From positions 49,844 through 113,843 of the forward strand of contig NZ_FCOE02000026.1 of the NCBI RefSeq assembly GCF_001544915.2: a DNA stretch of 64,000 nt. Direction: 5' to 3'. Under the pieces are notes generated by a model. It was given only the letters and a program-made list of their open reading frames with translations. It made no database searches and had not been told where the DNA came from. The DNA comes from Caballeronia pedi. Lineage in GTDB: Bacteria > Pseudomonadota > Gammaproteobacteria > Burkholderiales > Burkholderiaceae. The translations under genes and the position numbers were made by a program. Shown in pieces: positions 17,617 to 26,181 of the stretch (within the stretch, counting starts at the first letter, position 1; every line of letters starts with the position of its first letter).

Positions 17617-18203
17617 AGAAACGCATGCTATTAGTGGCATGGCTCGGCTGCATCGCGATGTCTGCGTCGGCGAGACAGCCGCACGCGGACCAAATATCAA
17701 AGCAAGAATGGAACTTCGACGGATGCCATTTCATGCTGACGGACCTCTATGGAGGCCGAACGACTAGGCCAGAGGGTGCCCTCTATATCGCCAATATCAA
17801 TCCCTTGGCTCGCCACCCCTTCGATACATCGATTCAATTCAGTTGCGAGAATCCGGCAAGCGCGAAAACGTATCTTGATCTCGCTGGAATCCGAATGACT
17901 GGTAAAGAGTGGGCGCTTGATCCGTCTCCGGAGAATGTTGGACTCAAAGAGCAGCGCACGACGTTTCAAGCGCTACGCGGCAAGGGATGGGCTGGTGGGG
18001 GAGTCACGCAAGACGACATCAATGGTGACGAGCAGCGTCGTACTCGAATCTATGCATTCTGCATTCCACATAATCAGCTTGCGTTATGTGGTGTAGTCCG
18101 ACATGTTGGATACCTGATGTGGCCCAAAGAGACGACTCTGCCGCAGGTCATCAAGTTACTTGAAAGCATTGAATTCATCGACAGCTCAGAGCCGTCAAAC
18201 TGA
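17613..18203 (+). CDS. Probable periplasmic immunity protein 1
   Basis: A 196-residue protein translationally coupled (ATGA) to the effector. An N-terminal signal peptide (MKKRMLLVAWLGC...) ends in ASA, so the mature protein is periplasmic, where a wall hydrolase would act. The mature part has four cysteines (DGCHF, FSCEN, AFCIP, ALCGV) that could form two disulfides. A good GAGAAGG-type ribosome site precedes the ATG. I recognise no named domain; the immunity call rests on position, secretion and the paralogue 140 bases downstream. The gene is visibly AT-richer than the core genes around it, consistent with horizontal exchange. Confidence 0.75.
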   Translation: MKKRMLLVAWLGCIAMSASARQPHADQISKQEWNFDGCHFMLTDLYGGRTTRPEGALYIANINPLARHPFDTSIQFSCENPASAKTYLDLAGIRMTGKEWALDPSPENVGLKEQRTTFQALRGKGWAGGGVTQDDINGDEQRRTRIYAFCIPHNQLALCGVVRHVGYLMWPKETTLPQVIKLLESIEFIDSSEPSN

Positions 18204-18244
18204 AAAAAACCCCGCTCAAAGGGTGGCGAGGAAGGGGCAGCAGT

Positions 18245-18344
18245 CATCAGCAGGCACAGCAGCGTGCGCTGAAGAATGGTGACAAGGTTTATCGGAAGGA
18301 CATGAAGAAGAAACACCGGAAGGCCACGAAAGGAGAAAGCCATA
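18245..18344 (+). pseudogene. Deletion remnant of an effector gene copy
   Basis: Bases 18245-18300 match effector bases 15430-15485 (53 of 56 identical by eye). Bases 18301-18344 match 17569-17612, the effector tail and immunity ribosome site, with 4 differences. The junction drops 2083 bases of coding sequence. It is therefore the scar of a second effector copy that lost nearly everything but still supplies the leader of immunity gene 2. Confidence 0.85.
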
Positions 18345-18950
18345 ATGAAGAAGTGCGTGCTATTGACGGCATGGCTCGGCTGCATCGTGATGTCAGCGTC
18401 GGCCAAGCAACCAACTTCGGTTCAAGCCATCGACCGTGAAATCCAGTTCGAAGACTGTCACTTCAAAATGAAAGATCCATACAACGGTGACTTTCGAGCA
18501 TCACGCGATAGCACACCAGCGGTGGGAGGCTATATCGCCAACATCAACCCCAAAGCCCGCCACCCATTCGACACGTCGATTCAATTCAGTTGTGAAAATC
18601 CCGCGACTTCACAGGTTCTTCGAGATTTAGTAGCAATGCGAATGACAGATAAAGGATGGGCGCTTGATCCATCATCAGAAATCATCGGCCCAAAAGAGCA
18701 GCGCACCACCTTTCACGCACTTCACGGCAGAGGGTGGGATGGAGGGGGCGTAACCGCAGATGACATTAACGGCGACGAGACGCGCCGCATGCGCGGCTAC
18801 GCCTTTTGCATTCCGCATAGGCAGTTAGCGCTATGTGGCGTGGTTCGGTATGTCGCTTATCTGAAGTGGCCGAAGGAAAGCGTTTTGCCGCAAGTCATCA
18901 AGTTACTCGAAAGCATTGAATTCATCGACAGCTCAGGGCCACCAAACTGA
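18345..18950 (+). CDS. Probable periplasmic immunity protein 2 (paralogue)
   Basis: A 201-residue paralogue of the upstream immunity protein, roughly 70 % identical by eye, with the same signal peptide form and the same four mature cysteines. Shared blocks include ARHPFDTSIQFSCENPA, DDINGDE and LPQVIKLLESIEFIDSS. The main differences are in the first 40 mature residues, where toxin contact might be retuned. It lacks its own intact effector: the 100 bases upstream are a deletion remnant. It is best read as an orphan immunity gene kept to resist a related toxin. The two copies start 732 bases apart. Confidence 0.75.
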   Translation: MKKCVLLTAWLGCIVMSASAKQPTSVQAIDREIQFEDCHFKMKDPYNGDFRASRDSTPAVGGYIANINPKARHPFDTSIQFSCENPATSQVLRDLVAMRMTDKGWALDPSSEIIGPKEQRTTFHALHGRGWDGGGVTADDINGDETRRMRGYAFCIPHRQLALCGVVRYVAYLKWPKESVLPQVIKLLESIEFIDSSGPPN

Positions 18951-18974
18951 AAAAAACCCCGCTCAGAGGCGGGC
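18950..18974 (-). terminator. Intrinsic terminator read on the minus strand
   Basis: On the minus strand a CCCGC/GCGGG stem is followed by seven T residues (18956 down to 18950). A degenerate copy after immunity gene 1 (18203-18227) has the A-run but a broken stem. It could stop leftward transcription from the ETF-QO operon. Confidence 0.6.
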
Positions 18975-18992
18975 GAGGAAGAGGCAGCAGTT

Positions 18993-19313
18993 CATCAGCA
19001 GGCACAGCAGCGTGCGCTGAAGAATGGTGACAAGGTGTATCGGAAGGAATTCATCGGAATGGCTGGCGCGATGTATGGTCACCGACGGCAACAGCCGATG
19101 CGATTCGAACCGGCTGATCGAGTTGATTCTTGCTGAACTGCCGCCTGAGCCCGGCGCGGCCAACGATCAGCGCCAGCGCATCGTACGCGTGTATCTCGGC
19201 ACGCACGAGGCAAAGGTGCGTGAGCGCCTGAAGCGTTGCGTGGTGAATTGGAATGGCAGAAGTACCAGCTCTACATCGACACGCACGGCATCAACTTCGA
19301 TGGCCTGCGATAG
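18993..19313 (+). pseudogene. Second effector remnant with frameshift and unrelated C-terminal tail
   Basis: Bases 18993-19078 match effector 15430-15515 and bases 19080-19247 match 16377-16544. The 861 bases between are replaced by one base, which shifts the frame. After 19247 the similarity ends, and another frame reads EWQKYQLYIDTHGINFDGLR before TAG at 19311. This looks like the end of a different effector C-terminus. No full-length product is possible. It is the third effector trace in this array. Confidence 0.82.
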
Positions 19314-19320
19314 CTGAGCC

Positions 19321-19342
19321 GAGGGCCGCGCAAGCGGCCCTC
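19321..19342. terminator. Perfect hairpin with GCAA loop, likely bidirectional terminator
   Basis: GAGGGCCGC and GCGGCCCTC form a perfect 9-bp stem closed by GCAA, 8 bases after the end of the effector remnant and 5 bases beyond the ETF-QO stop. It separates convergent transcription units. No long T-run is present on either strand. Confidence 0.65.
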
Positions 19343-19347
19343 TCGAT

Positions 19348-21045
19348 TCACATGTTCGGATAACCCGGCCCGCCGCTGCCTTCGGGCGTGACCCATACGA
19401 TATTCTGCCCCGGGTCCTTGATGTCGCAGGTCTTGCAGTGCAGGCAATTCTGCGCGTTGATGACGAGTTGCTCCGCGCCATCGTCGTCCTTCACGAACTC
19501 ATAGACGCCCGCCGGGCAATAGCGGCTTTCCGGCCCCGCGTACTTCGCGAGATTGATCGTGACGGGCGCCGTCGCATCCCTGAGCGTCAGATGTGCCGGC
19601 TGATTCTCCTCGTGGTTCGTGTTCGAGATGAACACCGAGGAGAGCCGGTCGAAGGTCAGCTTGCCATCGGGTTTCGGGTACACGATCGGCTTGCAGTTCG
19701 CGGCGGGCCGCAGCGTTTCGTGATCCGCATGACGATGCTTCAGCGTCCATGGCACCTTGCCGCCAAAGAGCTTCTGTTCGACGCCCACCATCAGCGAGCC
19801 GACGACCAGTCCCTTGCTCATCCACTGCTTGAAGTTGCGCGCCCTGTGCAACTCCTCGTGCAACCACGAGCGTGTGAACGATTGCGGATAATCGCCCAGT
19901 TCGTCATGCTGGCGGCCGGAGCGGATCGCCTCGAAAGCGGCTTCGGCGGCGAGCATGCCGGATTTGATCGCGCCGTGGCTGCCCTTGATCCTCGACGCGT
20001 TCAGAAAGCCCGCGTTGTCGCCGATCAGCGCGCCGCCCGGAAACGTCAGCTTCGGCAGCGCGGTGAGACCGCCCGCCGTGATGGCGCGCGCGCCATACGA
20101 AAGGCGCTTGCCTCCTTCCAGAAACGGCCGGATCGCGGGATGCGTCTTGTAGCGCTGAAATTCCTCGAATGGCGACAGGAACGGATTCCGATACCCCAGT
20201 CCGACGACAAACCCGACCGCCACCTGATTCTCGTCGAGGTGATAAAGGAACGACCCGCCATAGGTGTCCGTATCGAGCGGCCAGCCGGCCGTGTGAACGA
20301 CGAGGCCGGGCTTGTGCTGCGCCGGGTCGACTTCCCACAGTTCCTTGATGCCGAGCCCGTAGACCTGATGGCCCGCTTTTGCGCGCAGTCCGAACTGGTC
20401 GCTCAACTGGCGGCCGAGATGACCGCGCGCGCCTTCCGCGAACAGCGTGTATTTGGCGTGCAGTTCCATGCCGAGCTGAAAGCCGGCGGTCGGTTCACCA
20501 TCCTTGCCGACGCCCATGTTGCCGGTGGCGACGCCCTTGACCGAGCCGTCGTCGCGATACAGCACTTCGGCTGCCGGAAAGCCCGGGAAGATTTCGACGC
20601 CGAGCGCCTCGGCCTGCTGAGCGAGCCAGCGCGTCACGTTGCCGAGACTGATCACGTAGTTGCCGTGATTTCTGAAGCTCGCCGGCAACGCCCAGTTCGG
20701 CGTCTTGACCGATCCCTTCTCCGACAGGAACAGGAACCGGTCTTCCGTCACTTCGACGTTCAGCGGCGCCCCGAGCGCCTTCCAGTCGGGGATCAGTTCG
20801 GTGATCGCGCGCGGGTCCATGACGGCGCCCGAGAGAATGTGCGCGCCGATCTCCGAGCCCTTTTCGAGCACGCAAACCGATACGTCGGCGCCTTCTTCCT
20901 GCGCGAGCTGCCTGATGCGGATGGCCGCCGACAGCCCCGCCGGACCGCCGCCCACGATCACCACGTCGTATTCCATCGATTCGCGCGGGCCGTATGTTTC
21001 GATCCATCGGTCCGATGGATTCGCTTGTCTGGTCGATATCGTCAT
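19348..21045 (-). CDS. Electron transfer flavoprotein-ubiquinone oxidoreductase
   Basis: A 565-residue ETF-QO. The FAD-binding motif VVIVGGGPAGLSAAIR is near residues 28-43. Typical blocks follow (LEKGSEIGAHILSGAVMDP, GDNAGFLNASRIKGSHGAI), and the C-terminal 4Fe-4S domain has RYCPAGVYE and NCLHCKTCDIKDP. It passes electrons from ETF to ubiquinone at the membrane during fatty-acid and amino-acid oxidation. It starts 15 bases after the acyl-CoA dehydrogenase gene, forming a two-gene beta-oxidation operon. Length and all cofactor ligands are normal for a functional enzyme. Confidence 0.97.
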   Translation of the reverse strand: MTISTRQANPSDRWIETYGPRESMEYDVVIVGGGPAGLSAAIRIRQLAQEEGADVSVCVLEKGSEIGAHILSGAVMDPRAITELIPDWKALGAPLNVEVTEDRFLFLSEKGSVKTPNWALPASFRNHGNYVISLGNVTRWLAQQAEALGVEIFPGFPAAEVLYRDDGSVKGVATGNMGVGKDGEPTAGFQLGMELHAKYTLFAEGARGHLGRQLSDQFGLRAKAGHQVYGLGIKELWEVDPAQHKPGLVVHTAGWPLDTDTYGGSFLYHLDENQVAVGFVVGLGYRNPFLSPFEEFQRYKTHPAIRPFLEGGKRLSYGARAITAGGLTALPKLTFPGGALIGDNAGFLNASRIKGSHGAIKSGMLAAEAAFEAIRSGRQHDELGDYPQSFTRSWLHEELHRARNFKQWMSKGLVVGSLMVGVEQKLFGGKVPWTLKHRHADHETLRPAANCKPIVYPKPDGKLTFDRLSSVFISNTNHEENQPAHLTLRDATAPVTINLAKYAGPESRYCPAGVYEFVKDDDGAEQLVINAQNCLHCKTCDIKDPGQNIVWVTPEGSGGPGYPNM

Positions 21046-21060
21046 GAGTTGATCGCTCGC

Positions 21061-22851
21061 TCAGAACTGGTCTTCATCGAGCGCGAGCACGCCCTGATCG
21101 CCCTTCGCGCTGACGATCGACGCCTCCAGCGCGACCGCCTGCGGCAGCAGATGATCGGCGAAGAAATGCGCGGTCGCGATCTTTGTTTCGTAGAACGCGG
21201 GATCGTCGGCGCGTTTGGTGTGCGCCGCGATCAGCGCGCGCGCCATCTGCCAGCCCGACAGCACGATGCCGGCGAGCTTCAGATACGCCACGCCGCCCGC
21301 GAAAACGGCTTTTGTGTCGCTCTTCGCGTTGTGCAGCATGAACTCGACGGTGTTCGCGAGCGCGGCGCGTCCGGCCATGAGCCGCCGATGCATCGCACCG
21401 AATGCGGCGCCGTCGTGCCGTTCGAGCGCGACGAGCGTCTCGTCGATCTGCGCGAGGATCGCGCGGGCGGCCGCGCCGCCGTCGCGAATCGTCTTGCGGC
21501 CGATCAGGTCGTTGGCCTGGATCGCGGTCGTGCCTTCGTAGATCGTCAGGATGCGGGCGTCGCGGTAGTGCTGCGCCGCGCCCGTCTCCTCGATGAAACC
21601 CATGCCGCCGTGCACCTGCACGCCGAGGCTCGTGACGTCGATCGACATCTCCGTGCTCCAGCCCTTCACGACCGGCACGAGGTATTCGTAGATGGCGGCG
21701 TGCCGCGCGCGCGCGTCGGCGTCGGCGGCGTGATGCGCGATGTCCGAATGCGCGGCTGCGACATAGGCGAGCGCACGGGCGCCTTCGGTCAGCGCGCGCA
21801 TCGTTGCGAGCATGCGGCGCACGTCCGGGTGCTGAATGATGGCGACGGACTGTTTCGCGGAACCGTCGACGGGACGGCTCTGCACGCGATCCTTCGCATA
21901 GGCGGCCGCCTGCTGGTAGGCGCGATCCGACACCGCGATGCCCTGCACGCCGACCGCGAAGCGCGCCGCGTTCATCATGATGAACATGTACTCGACGCCG
22001 CGATTTTCCTCGCCGATCAGATAGCCGAGCGCGCCGCCGTGATCGCCGTATTGCAGCACGGCCGTCGGGCTCGCCTTGATGCCGAGCTTGTGTTCGATCG
22101 ACACGCAGTGCACGTCGTTGCGCGCGCCGAGCGAGCCGTCGTCGTTCACCAGGAACTTCGGCACCAGGAAGAGCGAAATGCCCTTGACGCCTTCGGGCGC
22201 GTCCGGCGTGCGCGCGAGCACGAGATGCACGATGTTCTCCGCCATGTCGTGCTCGCCGTACGTGATGAAGATTTTCGTGCCGAATACCTTGTAGGTGCCG
22301 TCGCCCTGAGCTTGTGCGCGCGAGCGGACCAGAGCGAGATCGGAGCCGGCTTGCGGTTCCGTCAGGTTCATCGTGCCGGTCCATTCACCCGAGATGAGTT
22401 TCGGCAGGTAACGCTGTTTCAGTTCGTCGGAACCGGCGGTGAGCAGCGCTTCGATCGCGCCGTCGGTGAGAAGCGGGCAGAGCGCGAACGACAGGTTCGC
22501 GGCGTTCAGCATTTCGATGCACGGCGTCGCGATCAGCTTCGGCAATCCCTGTCCGCCGAATTCGGCCAGATGCACCACGCCTTGCCAGCCGCCTTCGCCA
22601 TACTGGCGGAACGCTTCCTTGAAACCGGGCGTCGTCGTGACTTCGCCGTCATGCCATTCGCTCGGATTCTTGTCGCCTTCGGCGTTCAGCGGGGCGAGAA
22701 TCTCGCTGTTGAACTTCGCGGCTTCGTCGAGCACCGCCTGTGCGATGTCGAGCGAGGCGTCCTCGAAGCCCGGCAGCGCCGAAATGCTCGCGACATCGGC
22801 GAGTTCTTCGATCACGAACAGCATGTCTTTCAGTGGCGCGGTGTAAGTCAA
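21061..22851 (-). CDS. Acyl-CoA dehydrogenase (FadE-like, C-terminally extended)
   Basis: A 596-residue flavin dehydrogenase of the long FadE-type subgroup. Landmarks are MNLTEPQAGSDLALVR (FAD and substrate loop), GVQVHGGMGFIEETG and YEGTTAIQANDLIGRK. The predicted start is TTG at 22851: it has GGAGAGACAA directly upstream and yields the family N-terminus (TYTAPLKDMLFVIEEL). Longer in-frame openings to 22929 lack a ribosome site and family match. It introduces the 2,3 double bond in acyl-CoA and hands electrons to ETF, fitting the ETF-QO partner 15 bases downstream. Substrate chain length is unknown. Confidence 0.93.
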   Translation of the reverse strand: MTYTAPLKDMLFVIEELADVASISALPGFEDASLDIAQAVLDEAAKFNSEILAPLNAEGDKNPSEWHDGEVTTTPGFKEAFRQYGEGGWQGVVHLAEFGGQGLPKLIATPCIEMLNAANLSFALCPLLTDGAIEALLTAGSDELKQRYLPKLISGEWTGTMNLTEPQAGSDLALVRSRAQAQGDGTYKVFGTKIFITYGEHDMAENIVHLVLARTPDAPEGVKGISLFLVPKFLVNDDGSLGARNDVHCVSIEHKLGIKASPTAVLQYGDHGGALGYLIGEENRGVEYMFIMMNAARFAVGVQGIAVSDRAYQQAAAYAKDRVQSRPVDGSAKQSVAIIQHPDVRRMLATMRALTEGARALAYVAAAHSDIAHHAADADARARHAAIYEYLVPVVKGWSTEMSIDVTSLGVQVHGGMGFIEETGAAQHYRDARILTIYEGTTAIQANDLIGRKTIRDGGAAARAILAQIDETLVALERHDGAAFGAMHRRLMAGRAALANTVEFMLHNAKSDTKAVFAGGVAYLKLAGIVLSGWQMARALIAAHTKRADDPAFYETKIATAHFFADHLLPQAVALEASIVSAKGDQGVLALDEDQF

Positions 22852-23165
22852 TTGTCTCTCCGGATAAATGCGTGTGAGCGCCGCGGCAGCGGCCGTGAAG
22901 CTCGCGGATGCGCGCGTGCCATATCCCACAGTGCGTTGAGCCGATCTTAGAGCGGCGCCGGCCCGTCGCGCGCCTCCCGCAACGGGAGGGGCGCAGGCGC
23001 GGATGACTTAAATGTTCACTGAGATGACTCGCCGCCGTTAGCCATGCCCACGTCGATAGGCTAATCTCCAAGAACCGAAACCCCGGCGCACTCGGCGATT
23101 CGAATCCTTTGACGATCTCGCGGATAGTGCCGCTTTGACCGGGATGACATCCCGGGGGAGTCTTC
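22852..23165. other. Divergent intergenic region, acyl-CoA dehydrogenase / MscS
   Basis: About 314 bases without a gene. It holds a perfect 7-bp hairpin CCTCCCG-CAA-CGGGAGG (22973-22989), related to hairpins at 3372 and 6233, and the palindrome at 23139-23155. No clear sigma-70 promoter is visible. Confidence 0.5.
23139..23155. promoter_or_regulatory. Perfect 17-base palindrome abutting the mscS ribosome site
   Basis: CCGGGATG-A-CATCCCGG ends inside the GGGGGAG ribosome-binding site of the channel gene that starts at 23166. It could be an operator, or a small stem (CCGGG/CCCGG with a 7-base loop) that masks the ribosome site. Confidence 0.4.
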
Positions 23166-25463
23166 ATGAGCGCATTCACGCGGCGTATCAAAGCGGACCA
23201 CGTCCTGATCCATGCCCGCGCGTGGATGATTGCGCTCGGCATCTTCATCGGATGCGCGATGTTCGTGCGTTGCGCCGTGGCCGCGCCCCTTCCCGCGGCG
23301 ATGCAGGGCATCATCTCGAGCTGGGCGGCTTCCGGGCCTCAGGCGGCCGCCGCGCCGTCGCCCGCGAGTCAGGCCGAAATGGTGCGCTCGCTGAACGGCC
23401 TGATCGGCACGCTCGACAACGACGCGCAACGCAGCGCCTTCGTCGCGCAATTGAAAGTGTTGCGCGACGCCACGGAGAAAAACGCGCCGGCCGCGCCCGT
23501 GCCCGTCAACGGCGATCTGCTCGGGGCGATTGCATCGGGCATCGCCTCGGTCGAAACGAATCTCAGCCAGGGCATTTCGCCGTTGCGATTCTGGGCCGCG
23601 CGTTCGAGCGCCGCCGCGAGTGAATTGCGGGCCGTCGTCACCGGCGCGACAGGCGAGTCGTTCGGCATGATCGTCGCGCGCATGGGCACGACGCTCGCGC
23701 TCTGGGGCCTGTGCGCGTTCGTGCTGATTCGCGTTCAGCGGCACGTGTTTGCACGCTATGGCAGGAACGTCGCGCTCGCGCCGAATCCGACATCGGTCGA
23801 GATGTTGAGCTTCGCCTTGCGGCAGACCGGACCGTGGATCGTCGCATTCCTGGCGGTGCTGCTCTTCGTGCGCGCGATGCCCGACGCGCTCGGCCGCACG
23901 CTCGGGCTCGTCATCGCCTATTCGATCCTCGGCGGAGCCATCTTTTCGGCGATCTGCATGATCGTGATCTCGATGTTCAGCACGGCGCATCGTCGCGCCG
24001 CCGTGCAGCATCTGCTGGCGCGGTCGCTTTGGCCGCTCTTCGCGGTCGGCGCGTGCGGCGCGCTCGGCGATGGAACGGCCAACGTCGATGTCACACGGCA
24101 GCTCGGCCCGAATCTCGCGGGCATCGTATCGACCTTCGCCAGTCTGGCCGCAGCGCTGCTTTTCGCCTATTTCGCACTCGTTTACCGGCGGCCGGTCACG
24201 CATCTGATTCGCAATCGCCCGTATGTGCGACGGCGCGATCATCAGTTCGCGACGGAAACGCTCGATATCCTCGCGTCGCTATGGCATATCCCGGTGTTGC
24301 TGATCGCGGCGGCGTCGATCGTCGCGATCATCGACGGGCGCGGCGCGGAAAGGGACGTGCTGCGGCCGTCGGTGCTCAGCGCGGTACTGCTCGTGCTGAC
24401 GATTTTCGTTTCCGCGTTGCTGCTGCATCTGACGCGCCGGCGCGACACGCGTGCGCAACGCCGCGCGCCGCACATGACGCGGCTGTTGCGCTTCGTGTGC
24501 ACGCTGGTCGTGTTCCTGATCTGGCTCGCCTACCTGCGTTTCGAGCTGGAACTCTGGAGCGGACCGATTGCGCGCGTCATCAGGCACGGCGCGTTGACGC
24601 CCGGCTTCAGGCACGCGCTGATCGCGGTCGTCGCGACGGTGTTCGGCGCGTGGTTCCTGTGGATTCTCATCGACACCGTCATTCTCGAAGCGCTCGGCCC
24701 GAACAACTCGCGCAACAAGGCGCTCAATCCAGGCACGCGCGCACGCACGATGCTGCCGATCGTGCGCAACGCGATCTTCGTGACGGTCGCGAGCCTCGCG
24801 GTCATCGTCGCCGCCGCGAGTCTCGGCATCAATCTGACGCCGCTGCTCGCCGGCGCCGGTGTGATCGGTCTCGCGGTCGGGTTCGGCGCGAAATCGCTCG
24901 TCACCGATCTGATCACGGGGCTTTTCATCATCGTCGAGGACACGATCTCGGTCGGCGACTGGATCGATCTCGACGGCGGACATGCCGGCACCGTGATGGA
25001 CCTCACGATCCGCACCGTCCGGCTGCGCGATGCGCAGGGCGCGGTTCACACCATTCCGTTCTCGCAGATCAAGATCGTGAAGAATCTGTCGCGCGATTTC
25101 TCCAACGCGGTGTTCGAAGTGCGCGTCCCGTTCTCCACGAAACTGGACGACATCACGCGCATGATCACGGAAGTGGCCGACGATCTGAGCGCCGACTTTC
25201 GCTTTCGCAGCGAGATACTGGCGCCGGTCGAAGTGTGGGGCCTCGATCGCTTCGAGGCGAACTGCGTCGTGGTGAAAGGGCAGATCAAGACCAGGCCGCT
25301 GCAGCAGTGGAGCGTGGCGCGGGCCTTCAACGCGAGGCTCAAGCTCAAGATGGACGATGCCGGTATCGAGATGATGCTGCCGCAGATGCAGATTCACTCG
25401 CCTGCACAGGAACGCAGCGCGTCGGCTCAGCCGGAGTTGCGCGTGCTGAGGGAGTCGCCCTGA
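23166..25463 (+). CDS. Large MscS-family mechanosensitive channel
   Basis: A 765-residue inner-membrane protein. A probable signal sequence (about 1-40) is followed by a periplasmic Ala-rich segment and about ten transmembrane helices. The conserved MscS pore core starts near residue 535, with PLLAGAGVIGLAVGFGAKSLVTDL and DTISVGDWIDLDGG leading into the cytoplasmic beta domain (IPFSQIKIVKNLSRDF). It should act as a turgor-release valve under osmotic downshock. The long N-terminus places it with YbiO/MscM-type rather than small MscS. It is monocistronic or with the following lipoprotein; a palindrome touches its ribosome site. Confidence 0.93.
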   Translation: MSAFTRRIKADHVLIHARAWMIALGIFIGCAMFVRCAVAAPLPAAMQGIISSWAASGPQAAAAPSPASQAEMVRSLNGLIGTLDNDAQRSAFVAQLKVLRDATEKNAPAAPVPVNGDLLGAIASGIASVETNLSQGISPLRFWAARSSAAASELRAVVTGATGESFGMIVARMGTTLALWGLCAFVLIRVQRHVFARYGRNVALAPNPTSVEMLSFALRQTGPWIVAFLAVLLFVRAMPDALGRTLGLVIAYSILGGAIFSAICMIVISMFSTAHRRAAVQHLLARSLWPLFAVGACGALGDGTANVDVTRQLGPNLAGIVSTFASLAAALLFAYFALVYRRPVTHLIRNRPYVRRRDHQFATETLDILASLWHIPVLLIAAASIVAIIDGRGAERDVLRPSVLSAVLLVLTIFVSALLLHLTRRRDTRAQRRAPHMTRLLRFVCTLVVFLIWLAYLRFELELWSGPIARVIRHGALTPGFRHALIAVVATVFGAWFLWILIDTVILEALGPNNSRNKALNPGTRARTMLPIVRNAIFVTVASLAVIVAAASLGINLTPLLAGAGVIGLAVGFGAKSLVTDLITGLFIIVEDTISVGDWIDLDGGHAGTVMDLTIRTVRLRDAQGAVHTIPFSQIKIVKNLSRDFSNAVFEVRVPFSTKLDDITRMITEVADDLSADFRFRSEILAPVEVWGLDRFEANCVVVKGQIKTRPLQQWSVARAFNARLKLKMDDAGIEMMLPQMQIHSPAQERSASAQPELRVLRESP

Positions 25464-25522
25464 GCGGTCGCGAAGCCGTTGTTTGCCCTATACTGAGCCC
25501 ACTCCAGGAACCGGAGATTCCG

Positions 25523-25915
25523 ATGCGCGCCCACGTCTCGCTGCCTGTTCTTGCGTCAGTTTTCCTCCTTGCCGCGTGCAATACGCCGCCTATCCCGCCA
25601 GGCAAGCCGGTGGATATACCCACGGCGCTCCAGAATGTCCTGGACGGACTGTGCAACTTCAAGAAGGCGCAGGCCGAGCACAAACGGGACTACGGCGTCG
25701 CCATCGATTCGATCACCGTGGAACTCGACCTGACCGTCGATGGCGCGCAAAACCCGCCCGTCGCCGTCGCGCCCGATATCAAGTTCATCCCCACCGTCAG
25801 TTACGGGCATATCATCACGGCGACGACCGGAAGCAGGCTGCTTGTCTCGCTGAAGAATGTCGACGGCGGCAAAGCGGCGGACATGCGATGCCCATCGACC
25901 AGTGCGGAGAAATAA
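25523..25915 (+). CDS. Small outer-membrane lipoprotein of unknown function
   Basis: A 130-residue protein whose signal peptide ends in a lipobox (LLAAC, Cys19), so it should be lipidated. A Pro-rich linker follows, then a compact domain with repeated beta-strand patterns (ITVELDLTVDG, IKFIPTVSYGHIITATT) and two cysteines, Cys46 and one near the C-terminus (MRCPS). I do not recognise the family. A GGAG site lies 7 bases before the ATG, and TATACT at about 25489 may be its -10 element. It follows the MscS gene by 59 bases on the same strand. Confidence 0.8.
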   Translation: MRAHVSLPVLASVFLLAACNTPPIPPGKPVDIPTALQNVLDGLCNFKKAQAEHKRDYGVAIDSITVELDLTVDGAQNPPVAVAPDIKFIPTVSYGHIITATTGSRLLVSLKNVDGGKAADMRCPSTSAEK

Positions 25916-26003
25916 GCCGGTTTGACGTGGGTCAATCGAGCAGCGGGGCGCGGAGATAGGCTATGAGTGTCGCGCAAGGCTTGGTGGCCGCGAGGAAAAC
26001 GCC

Positions 26004-26165
26004 ATGGGAATTCTAGTGTCAGCGGTGATCTTCCTCGTATCGGCTGGATATCTCGTCGGTGCGTCGGGGCCCGAGCCGTCGACGGAGGTCGCACCGGCGT
26101 TCGCGCCGGCTTCGTCGAACGCGGGAAGCGGCGCTGCGCGGCCCTCGACTGGCCGCGGCGATTGA
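26004..26165 (+). CDS. Small single-span membrane peptide, 53 residues
   Basis: A short open frame begins at ATG 26004 behind GAGG (25992-25995). It reads MGILVSAVIFLVSAGYLVGA, one hydrophobic segment, then a Pro/Ala/Ser-rich tail to TGA at 26163-26165. The hydrophobic start with a good ribosome site in an otherwise gene-free interval suggests a real small membrane protein. No family is recognised. The frame ends 16 bases before the convergent AHSA1 gene. Confidence 0.5.
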   Translation: MGILVSAVIFLVSAGYLVGASGPEPSTEVAPAFAPASSNAGSGAARPSTGRGD

Positions 26166-26181
26166 ATGCGAGACGACTCGC

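Noticed and set aside
19024..19317. A 97-codon frame as an intact small gene
   Set aside because: It is a frameshifted chimera of effector fragments; homology stops and the frame changes at both junctions.
19438..22950. Very long open frame on the plus strand opposite ETF-QO and acyl-CoA dehydrogenase
   Set aside because: Arg/Asp/Val-rich composition without any domain; it is the antisense shadow of high-GC genes with strong family matches.
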